Source: Aurifilum marmelostoma (lineage: Eukaryota > Ascomycota > Sordariomycetes > Diaporthales > Cryphonectriaceae). From it: a stretch of DNA of 64,000 nt. Positions 55,226 to 64,000 of this stretch are shown in pieces (the stretch's first letter is position 1; each line of letters opens with the position of its first letter). The translations under genes and the position numbers were made by a program. The stretch spans positions 1,178,001 to 1,242,000 of the forward strand of contig JAMXSV010000018.1 in assembly GCA_027559495.1 (NCBI GenBank), in the 5' to 3' direction. The notes beneath the pieces were generated by a model that did no database searches, was not told the DNA's origin, and was given only the letters and a program-made list of their open reading frames with translations.

Positions 55226-58200
55226 ATGACCAAGCCAAAGGCTACCCGGCGAATCGATGAGTGGGAGTTACGCAGGAAAGAAATATACCAAGTCTATATC
55301 GTGGAAGATAAAACTGTCGCTGAACTTGCCCTTCACTTCAAGGAGAAGGAGCATGATGGATTTGACAAATCGTGAGTGAGATTGATCCGAAATCATATCA
55401 CAGTTCAATTGAACTCACAAACTGTATGATTGGAAGACCTAAAGACTACGAGTATCGCCTACGAAAATGGAAATACCGCAAGAACCTCCCCCGAAAGACC
55501 TTGGTGCGGCTTAATGCAGAGGTATCCAACGGGCAGGGTAGGCCAAGCCAGATAATTTTGTCTGGAATGCCCTGGTCAGAGACAACACTTCGCAGGCGAG
55601 CGGCGCGTTACCTGACGCGAAGCCCACGAGGTATTTTTGAAATATCAATCTTTCGAGTTTCCACAGGCCACAATGCTGATCCATAATAGATGCATGTCCT
55701 CTCTCGCCCCAATCAGACTTTCTATTGCGTGTGCAAAGTCCATCTGCTCTCCTCGATACTACCGGATGGCCCGAGACCTTGCCATGGATTCAATGGAACC
55801 ATCAATTCCACAGTGAGACAGTACTTACCATTCTTGAGAAGCTACACAGTCGCTTACTAGATCTCTTGCATAGAATACCTCAGGTCCGCGGCTTACGATG
55901 GCAAGATATTTTCGAACAAAGTCACGCGCCGAGAACCAATATTCGCAGAGCTGATCCGACCCTATTCCTGTCCCGCAGAATTCGGGTACTCCAGAGGTCT
56001 TCCTATCAACGATGTCAAGAAGATGACAGCGGTCCTCGAAATCATCCGTCCGCAAGTCTACAAAGGTGACCATGCGTCAACTGCAGACATTCTATACACC
56101 GGCACTCCAGAGTCAGTCGCCGTGGAGTTCATTCGGTTGGTTGTGTACTTATTTGCCAACAACCTGGAGCGTCAGTGGACCTCTGTCCTGGGCTATGACT
56201 TTGAGCTCGGAGATAGTGGAACCACGCTTGATTTCCTCCGCTCCCTAGGCCTGCTGTCCAGGGCCAGTCTGGATCGATTTGAGCAGACATCCGGATCAAC
56301 AAATCGCGCATTCCTCGATGTACTACTCACTCGTGTCATTGCAGATGACATGAGCTGTGATGTCCTGGCCTGGTTCGTTGACAATGCTCGCTTTGGACCC
56401 GGTTGCCGCACATGTATAGACGATTATCGTGATGGACGAAGCGACTGGGACCTCTTCGCAAGGGATGCACGGTTAGGAGCACTGCCTTTATTGCAAGCTG
56501 CAATACTTTGTGGCAATCTGCGGGCAGTCGATCTGCTATTGGAAACCGGCGCAGACATCCATGGAACCGCCAACGATTCCGACCCGTCGCCTCTTGAATG
56601 CGCCGCCTCGATCCGCCAACATGATGTCGCCTTAGAAGTCTCGAGGCTCTTACTCGACAAGGGTGCAAAGGTGCGGCCACCTTTCAACTTTCATCCCTGC
56701 GCCCTAAAGTTGGCAATATATTTGTCGCATGCGAGCTTAATCACGGTGCTTCTCCAGGAAGGCGGGCCACACGCCGTCATCAATGAAAATCATATCAGGG
56801 CCGCAGCGACCATTGAGAGACACGATCAATTTTGGCCGACCTACACTGCGATCATATCCAGCCTGACTGCTTCAACCCCGCCTTCTGCTCTGAGTAAAAC
56901 TAAAGACACACTCCTGAAAGGAAGCGTGGGGCGCGCTCTCAGAACCATGCGCGAAGCGACGGATGTGGATGCTTTGAAGTTCCAGCTGGTCACTTTACTA
57001 AACCACGGTGCGGATGCAGATGAGTCGTGCTTCGATAGCCGATGCGCGTGCCGTCCATTAGAAACAGCATGTCAGAATCTTGGGAGAGGCTCCAACGCTG
57101 CCTTGGTCGAACTCCTCTTAGACCATGGTGTGCACCCGGAGAGACCGGTTTCAGACGCACTTTGGGGTCGTTCTCCATCTTGCCTCCAATATGCCATCGA
57201 AACAGGAGATGAGTTAGTGATTGAGCTTCTCCTGAAGGCTGGTGCTGATGTTGATTACATTCACGATACGCAAAGCTGCCGCTCACAGGTACCGTATCAC
57301 CTCACGCGCTTGGCGAATCCTTTCGTGGAAAAGTCGCCATTACTAGTCGCCCTGCGATACGGACGAAATCGGATTGCGAAAAAGCTCTTGGATTTCAAGC
57401 CGGACCTGAAGCTTTGGGGAGATGAGTTGGCATTGGCTGCTAAATATGACGATACTGAGTTAGTCACGATGCTTCAGGGCAGGGGTGCCCAACTTGACGA
57501 CATCACGTTCCACAGAACGCTCGACGCAGCCATCAAAAGGTGTGAGACCTACCAAATCCAGCAAATGATCTCAATGGCTTTGAGTTACGGCAGGTTTCAG
57601 CTTCATCCAGCAGCCCTTTTGGAGGCTGCCATCATCCTGGATGATCATCAACAAGTTGTAAAAGCTCTCAAGATGGGCGGTTATAGCTCGCGAGCCTTGT
57701 GTCGGGCGGTCGTTCAATATTCACGGACCAGAGACTTCACCATTGTTAAGCAGCTTCTTGACCAACGAGGACCGGCGCCGAATGATGACTGGGACGTGTT
57801 CGCTGTGTGTTTTCCCTTGAGATATTACAACATGGAGTTGCTCGAGGTCCTCATGAAAGTCCTTGGCGACGGGCCTTGGTTCAGTGGATGCTATATTCCA
57901 TACGAATCTCGCGGATACGACGAGATTGTTGGAAAGACGAGAATCATTCCCCCTGACCTCCGTCAAACGAAGACTCATGTTCTAGCGATCGTCGGAACCT
58001 TGGACAGCGAGACTGGCGACGCGCGGCGAGTCCAAATGTTGATCAAGCTGGGTTTTCCTGCCAGGCTCGAGTCGTTTGACTACTTCTCTCTACTTATCCG
58101 CATTATTGAATACGGTAAACACCCTTTGGCCGTCATGAAGGCTCTCTTCAACGCTAGAGCTTGGGAACTGGAAGATGATGATTGTCGCGCCGTATTGGCA

Positions 58201-59292
58201 ACCGCCTTACAATTTGCAGTGAGCAAACATGGCATCGAAGAGGCAAAGTGGCTCATTGACCAGGGTGCCGATGTGAACGCGCCAGCAGACTTTCAGGTCA
58301 GATCCACCTGCCTGCAAAGTGCTGCCCAACGGGGTCATATCGGCATGGTGCATTTTCTGTTACGTCAAGGCGCAAAGGTCAACGGGAAAAGATATTTGAT
58401 CCAAGGAAGGACTGCCATCGAAGCTGTCGCTGAGAGTGGAAACCTGGACGTGCTGCATTTATTACTCTTGCAAGATGAAGATCTTCTAGCGACGATCTCA
58501 TCGAGACACCAGTTTATCAGAGCAGCCAAGTTCGCCTGGGAAGATGGCCACTTCGAAATCGTCCGGACACTGAAGGATCACATTCAGTGGACAAGTAAGG
58601 ACGAAGACATCTTTCAAAAGACGGACATCTTCGACGTCATATTTGTGGATGCCATGACAGAAAAGCTATCCGAATCTGAGAAGCGAAGGCCTTCGGTCAG
58701 ATCGAACCTCAAATGGTGTCTGGAGGAAGATGGATTCCAGGATTGGCGAGAGTGGGCAGAGTACTCTACCAACAAGCAATCCGGCCTGGATATCCATGGT
58801 TGGGTTGGGGAATTGGCAGATGATAGCGACTCATCAGGCAACTGCAGCACCATGTCCATCGAAGAATCGTCAGACCCACAAAACGCGCCTCAGCCAGAGG
58901 ACAACGAACCCACAACTGATCATCTTGTCGAGACCTTGGAAGTAACGACTATCTCAGGTCCTGTCCAGGATCCAGGAAATCACATCCGACACTCATCGGA
59001 GGTTGACGGGTATGCTTGGGACATAGGCGAACTTCCTGGACTATATGATCTATTCCCCTCCATCTTGGATGACCAGTTTGTGATCGAGAGCGGCCTGGAT
59101 GTCCCTTGGCAATTCGATCTTGATCTGGCAACTCATAACAACAGTATGGAGAACGAATTTCCTGCACAGTACGACCCTTTCCCCCGGGGGGGGGGGAAAC
59201 ACAATGTAACTCGAGAGCATCTGTCTGGGATATCGGGTCTGGATGCGGGGAGTCTTGACGATAGTGTGATGGATATCATCTCAGGGTTGTAG
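55226..59292 (+). CDS. Clr5-domain protein with ankyrin repeats
   Basis: Exon 1 (55226-55371) and exon 2 (from 55437) encode an N-terminal Clr5 domain: IDEWELRRKEIYQVYIVEDKT, then DYEYRLRKWKYRKN across a 65 nt intron. Exon 2 is open to a stop at 55684-55686 and includes GRPSQIILSG, also typical after Clr5. A further exon, open in another frame from 55616, ends at 55812 (SPRYYRMARDLAMDSM). A 71 nt intron (55813-55883) joins it in frame to the last exon (55884-59292). The border between exon 2 and that exon is not resolved. The large last exon holds degenerate ankyrin repeats over about 800 residues (ALPLLQAAILCGNLRAVDLL and later units) and an acidic C terminus. A G11 run near 59186 makes the last 30 or so residues insecure. 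Function unknown; protein-protein interaction or a nuclear role is inferred. Confidence 0.75.
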
Positions 59293-61101
59293 GCGGGGAA
59301 GTTCATTGCTGTCCCTGCTATTCAATGCGCATTTTTCTTATGTTCGGCTATTTCATGCAGCCACTATATGATCTCTGGGAACCGTCCACGATTTTTTGCC
59401 TCAATTGTCGGCACGCGAAGCGTATTTCACCTTTTTATCATAATGTGCCTTTATCCATACAGAACAATCAGGTACTTTGAAATCTGGAACCCCTGAATTA
59501 GTCTCGTCACCGATGATCCTCCATACAGCTCCTTGCAAGCGAAAGAGCGCAGACCCTATTGCACGATGTACTAAGCAATGTTGAGTTCCAGGGTATGCTG
59601 ACAGGTGAGGGACTGTCAGTCTATCATAGATTCTTGTAGGTCTTCAGCTGGCGTGGCGAGATTTCTGCCCGCTCACAAATTCCAGGCCAAATGGATACGC
59701 GTTCAGTGCTACTTTGTTAGTTAAGGACATTTCGAGAGGGAGAAAGCTGGTTATATGGTATCCTCTGCATTGATGATGAGTGCAGCGCAGCATACTCTAT
59801 CAACTTTCAGACCACGATCTGAACAACTTTCTGTTTGAAGCAGACTGGCCTTGGCACAAGAAAGAGGGCAAATACCCCAGGCAGAACGGTACACGCAAGA
59901 TAATATCCGCAGAAGGCTTGAGTTGTCATTTTCCACATCAACAAAGTAACCAAGCTATACTTGTACCTCACCCGACCTATGCCTCCAATGCATACCAGAC
60001 AACCGATATTTGTTAGCGATGATAAGCCATGCATAGACGACTGCGAGACGACCGTATCAGTGGTAGGAGAATGCCCATTTGCTCGGACTGCCAAACTGCT
60101 GCAGGACCACTCAGCCGGCTCAGACCTCAGCTAGTTCGGAAGGTATCGGCACAGCGCCGATGCAGGCATGCATGAACAACGCGAGTGTGGCTTTCACTAC
60201 AGCCACTTATTGCTGACATGCAGGTGGACAGCACATTAGCAGAGTTCACTAGCCGCTGACATGCAGGCGAACAACACACGCGCGGCATTTGGCGAACCCT
60301 TCAACAGCGGAACTCCAGGCATATCAAGCCCCAAGCCTGGGCTTGAAAGACACAGTCGCGGTGTTCGTCCGCCTGCGATCCAGCGTGATTGCATGTTTCA
60401 TTCACTTCTGACATATGTCGCAGAATATGTGCTGTGGCGTTGATGTGGCCAAGTTGCATTTTTTCTAAATGAGCAGCATCGCTTCACCTCAGTACGACCA
60501 GCGATTGGTCATAGCCCGGTTGCCACGACGGCCGCCATTGTGGTATTCATCCATGCGTGAGAAACTTATTGCATGGCCGCTGTGACGCTGCCATAGCTTG
60601 CACCTTTTGCAAAGGGCCTTTTCATAGATGATAGAGTCCTTCATGGAATTCTCTATCAACAAGACCAAGACTGATCTTGGTAGCCAGGTACTCCGCTGCT
60701 TTCTATATCTTCATGACTGGAAATGCCATTCTGTGCAACTCGACTCTCTCCGTAACTGAACACTCAGTGCTTCTGAGATCGGGCTGAGCAAACTAGTGCA
60801 ATTCTCCCAGAAAGCAGAGCACCAGAGATCTTTGCTATTGTTGAGTACTATGGACCAAGAAATGGAAGATGTCTTGTGGATTTGTGTGAGTTCCTCATCA
60901 TCCCCAAGACCCCCTTTGTCTAACAGATTAGCGTCTATCACGAGTCTGTCCAATGTTAGCTGACCTGGAGAAACACTGCAGTGTCAATGCAGCGAGGCCG
61001 TGCAAGCAACGCTGTTGACGACACCCAAATGCGTCAACCGAGGGTGCCAGCATGAATGTTGCACGTTTTGCGCCGCTGAATCAAGAGTGATCGATCGAGG
61101 A
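59293..61101. other. intergenic, about 1.8 kb
   Basis: No gene is supported. A 13-base direct repeat GCTGACATGCAGG occurs at 60212 and 60255 with similar downstream bases. The right end may contain an upstream exon of the zinc-finger gene, because its frame stays open leftward to about 61000 without an ATG. Confidence 0.4.
60212..60280 (+). repeat. short direct repeat, two copies
   Basis: Two copies of GCTGACATGCAGG at 60212 and 60255, each followed by a similar YGRACARCACA stretch, 43 bases apart. Confidence 0.5.
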
Positions 61102-62385
61102 ATGGTAATCACCTACCCGCTGAACCAGCAAAGGCCAGGACGGTCTTATAATAATGGCGTGGAACGAAATGCGGCTCTGCTGAGCCAGGCTCCAGCTCCT
61201 GCAGCAATGGAGCCGCACCAGGACGCAGCACTTTGTCAAGGCCTGGATCTCCCGATGGATGTTCCACTTGACTCCCCTCCCTGGTCCTCATCCACCTTCA
61301 GCATCAACACAGGCGTCGCGCCACAGAGCCTCACATATGACACCATTGCGTGGCCTCCCAACAATCCCGCCATTCTTTTTCAGCCCCATAACTTTCCCTC
61401 CGACCTAACCCTCGACGTCCCGCTTGAAGATGCAGGCCAATACTTGCCAAGCAGTGGCACATCATTCCCGCACCTTGATGAGCCCCCGATCATTGACTGG
61501 CCCGCACGAGCCCCATCCTCTACTATCGGCCAGCCTACATCGTACGGTGATACTGGGGATCGCCACATAGCGGCTCTCCAGCAGTGCAGAGACCAGGCGC
61601 CGGGCTACTTATTCACACCTCAACCTGGGCAGGCCCAGAGCACCCACACCTCATCAGACAGCGACTCTGCTTGTACCGAGAATGCTGCGCCGCGCCGAAG
61701 AAAGACCCCAAACGCCAGAGGGCGCCGCTTCAGCTGTCCCTTTGTGTGGCACGACCCTGTACGTTACCGTCGCTGCTTGAAGCACGGCTTCACCCGCATC
61801 GGGGACCTGAAGCAACACCTCCGGCGACGGCATAAGAAGCCTCTCTTCTGCGGTCGGTGCAAGAAGAAGTTTAAGAGCGAGACCGAGCAGAAGATGCACG
61901 ATGAAAGCTTCGAGCGCTGCCGGTACAGGGTGGGGAATGAGCCTGAGGGCATCAGCGAGCGCCAGAGAGAAAGCCTGCGCCGTTATCCCCAGAATAGAAA
62001 CGACGGTGTGGCGCAGTGGAACATGATCTGGGATATTGTCTTTCCGAATCGCGCTGACATCAGACCACATTCGCCCTTCATGGACGAGGGTCGGTCCGAA
62101 GACATGTCCTCTCTGATTGCGTTCTTTCAGACCAAGGCCCGTCAGATACTCACTGGCGACGTCTTGACTCGGAACTCAGTGGACCAAATCCTCTACGGTG
62201 CCTTGGTCATCATTGGTGAATGGGAGTCGGCAAACGGCGTGGCGACTTTGGAGACGCCCATCAGCATCTTGGGTCCTGACATCCAGCAGGTTCTCAGGTA
62301 TCAACAGCAGATGATGACAAAACGTACACCTGGCACCGACGGCCACATGTCCAATATCGTGGAGCTGTCCACGGCGCCTGAGTAG
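61102..62385 (+). CDS. fungal C2H2-like zinc-finger protein, 427 aa
   Basis: This resembles a widespread family of fungal proteins with an unusual C2H2-like region, probably DNA-binding and nuclear. After a long Pro/Ser-rich N terminus and a basic patch (RRRKTPNARGRR), the finger region reads FSCPFVWHDPVRYRRC, then HGFTRIGDLKQHLRRRH, then FCGRCKKKFKSETEQKMH. The C terminus is helical (SEDMSSLIAFFQTKARQILT). The Cys/His spacing is looser than in classical fingers, as is usual for this family. The ATG at 61102 is the first in frame; the frame is open further left to about 61000 without an ATG, so an upstream exon is possible. The next in-frame ATG is at 61207. Confidence 0.75.
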   Translation: MVITYPLNQQRPGRSYNNGVERNAALLSQAPAPAAMEPHQDAALCQGLDLPMDVPLDSPPWSSSTFSINTGVAPQSLTYDTIAWPPNNPAILFQPHNFPSDLTLDVPLEDAGQYLPSSGTSFPHLDEPPIIDWPARAPSSTIGQPTSYGDTGDRHIAALQQCRDQAPGYLFTPQPGQAQSTHTSSDSDSACTENAAPRRRKTPNARGRRFSCPFVWHDPVRYRRCLKHGFTRIGDLKQHLRRRHKKPLFCGRCKKKFKSETEQKMHDESFERCRYRVGNEPEGISERQRESLRRYPQNRNDGVAQWNMIWDIVFPNRADIRPHSPFMDEGRSEDMSSLIAFFQTKARQILTGDVLTRNSVDQILYGALVIIGEWESANGVATLETPISILGPDIQQVLRYQQQMMTKRTPGTDGHMSNIVELSTAPE

Positions 62386-62518
62386 ACATTGCCTTGGACG
62401 ACGCCAGTGTCAAGTCGCGCTATAAGATCAGGTCCGACAGAGCTATTCGCTAGTGCCTCAAGCCTTGAGCATCTTGCATCACACAGCTTCCTTCCACCAG
62501 ATGGAAGGGTCGGCTGTA

Positions 62519-64000
62519 TTACGACTTTGGGCAGATACAACGTGGTGCATGGAACAAATGGCCACGACGCCTCCTCAAGAAGTAAGCATACAGCCCTCCC
62601 GCGGCGTAGACGGCCACAGCTGACATGACAACAGGAACCTTGAACTGTTCTGGTCGAGAGAATATGATGGTCGTGGCGAAGGAGAGCATCTCAAAAAGGT
62701 TCTGGAACGAAGTCTCAACGGCGGCGAACGTACCCCGGTGGTCATCCTCGACTTCCTATACATGCGTCGCCGAATATCAGTCCACGTTGGGCCTATCATC
62801 ACCAAAATCTTAGAAAAGGAGAGTATTATCAAGACTCACATCTTGTATGATGCTCTGGGCAGACAGATCGTATCCCCACAAACCAATCCGACTCAAGGCT
62901 ACACCCGCCGCGAGCCCAGTGGCGGAGTACAGGCTGCTCGCGCCCATTCCCTTAAAGTCCAGAAAGTACCAGCCAAGTGCGCCAGCGAGGCACATCATCT
63001 GCCAAGCCAGGCTCCATATACCGGCACGGACGACCCCGACCCTCCTCATCAAAGAGGGAGCAGCCCAGGTCGCGCTGATCTCGAAGATGCTGCTGCCGAC
63101 GCGGGCTATGCCGACGTTCCACGAAGAGTAGCCGACAGAGATAAGATAGGTGGTCATCTGACCGGAAAAAGACAGGACAGTGAGATAGAGAAGAGACAAG
63201 GCAAATGATGGGAGGAAGGCTGGGTGTCGAAAATAGAATGATAGTGAACCGATAGGAAGTATGCTGTTGATAGCCTTGCTCAGAAACGTCTTTGTGGGAA
63301 CAAAAAGCCTTGGCTCCTGATCCGCATCTCCTTCGACTTGGTCTGCAGGAGCAGTAGGCACCACTGGCCTCTCAAGGCCACGAACTCGTTTGTAAACCTG
63401 GAGTTTGATCAGTCACCAAAAAAAAGAACGTCTGTTGACCCCGTCTAATCAGTGCAGAATGCCTTAAAGTACCTGTTCGATGAACATTGTCTCTACAAGG
63501 ACGGACGCGATATTCATGCCCAATGTCGTATAGATAGCAACCTCAGTAGAGGCAATAGCCACCAAAGATATCGCGAGAGGCCCCACGAGCTTGCAGAATA
63601 GATCAATGCGGCGCATTCGGGCATTCATGGCTGAAGGATATTGGTGAGCGGACCGCCATACATGTCCGTAGAATTAAGAGCTTAGGGGTCGATGTGCTTA
63701 CTTCGACGGGCAGCTTCATTGCCCTCTGTAATGACCACGACCCAATCCCGCTCAACTGATATTGTGTTCATCGTAGAGCATAGCTTTTCCACCACCGCCA
63801 GGAGCACAGTGCCTGCAAAGAGACCGTCATCCTTTCGATGAGACCCAGCCCTGTCTTTGCCCTGTAGCAGTAACAGCAAGAAGATACAAGACACAGCAAC
63901 GGGGATCCTCTGGCCAATAATTGACGTCCTGATGAGGCTGAGCCGGTTGCCGGTATTGATCCAAGCTCCCAAAGGCTGCGCAAGGATGATGTACCCGGCG
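62519..64000 (-). CDS. ferroportin-like iron exporter (SLC40 family), 3' part
   Basis: This is an integral membrane metal exporter of the ferroportin 1 family, partial at the right edge. Exons on the minus strand are 64000(+)-63702, 63630-63473, 63397-62840 and 62755-62519, all joining in frame. The first visible exon has PLGAWINTGNRLSLIRTSII, matching the conserved GxWxDxxxR region after TM2. The second has LFCKLVGPLAISLVAIAST. The third has SRIGLWGYDLSAQSIIQD, the hallmark near TM9. The fourth has EDDHRGTFAAVETSFQNLF, matching the ERG-type motif after it, and ends in a hydrophobic segment and a basic Arg-rich tail. Introns are 71, 75 and 84 nt. The N terminus is missing. Fungal members may act at the vacuole or plasma membrane. 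The direction of transport is inferred from the family. Confidence 0.88.

Noticed and set aside
1..64000. CRISPR arrays, tRNA and rRNA genes, intact transposons
   Set aside because: None was recognised on reading both strands; tRNA box A/B pairs were looked for by eye, and a dedicated scan could still find one.

Overview
The window is nuclear DNA of a filamentous ascomycete, most likely a Sordariomycete-type member of Pezizomycotina. Genes are mostly interrupted by short introns (48 to 123 nt) with GTRNGY-like donors and YAG acceptors. The gene set includes a HET-domain protein, Zn2Cys6 and fungal C2H2 regulators, a GPI-anchored GH72 glucan remodelling enzyme, a Clr5/ankyrin protein and a mitochondrial complex I subunit of fungal type. 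No tRNA, rRNA, CRISPR array, or transposon with an intact transposase or reverse transcriptase was recognised. The species cannot be named from the sequence.

Left part (1-18 kb): the first exon of a mitochondrial acyl carrier protein and the complete 23 kDa (TYKY/NDUFS8) subunit of complex I lie in tandem on the minus strand. They are followed by a conserved fungal protein of unknown function, a RING protein with a long acidic tract, a hypothetical protein, a secreted type-B carboxylesterase with an N-terminal extension, a Ser-rich protein with a myristoylation-type N terminus, and a single-pass membrane protein whose frame is broken at a C7 run.

Middle (18-36 kb): a HET protein, a 4 kb stretch without a recognisable gene, a large protein with a RhoGAP-like C terminus, then SDR, cupin, penicillin-acyltransferase-like (NTN hydrolase), DUF3632-like and methyltransferase genes. 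These last five form a metabolic neighbourhood without a PKS or NRPS core gene.

Right part (38-64 kb): a transcription factor with two Zn2Cys6 clusters in tandem, a sulfatase without a signal peptide, a GH72 enzyme, a DHA1-type MFS transporter, a 2-oxoglutarate/Fe(II) oxygenase, a secreted SurE-like phosphatase with a broken frame, a decayed 22-24 bp minisatellite, the Clr5/ankyrin gene, a C2H2-like zinc-finger gene and the 3' part of a ferroportin-like iron exporter running off the right edge.

Four otherwise well-preserved genes change frame exactly at C or G runs of 6 to 8 bases. The simplest reading is homopolymer-length error in the assembly, although real inactivation cannot be excluded from sequence alone. 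I found no convincing new multi-gene system. The most unusual items are the tandem Zn2Cys6 regulator, the RhoGAP-like protein without a recognisable arginine finger, the core-less metabolic neighbourhood at 28-36 kb, and the decayed minisatellite at 54.45-54.85 kb.
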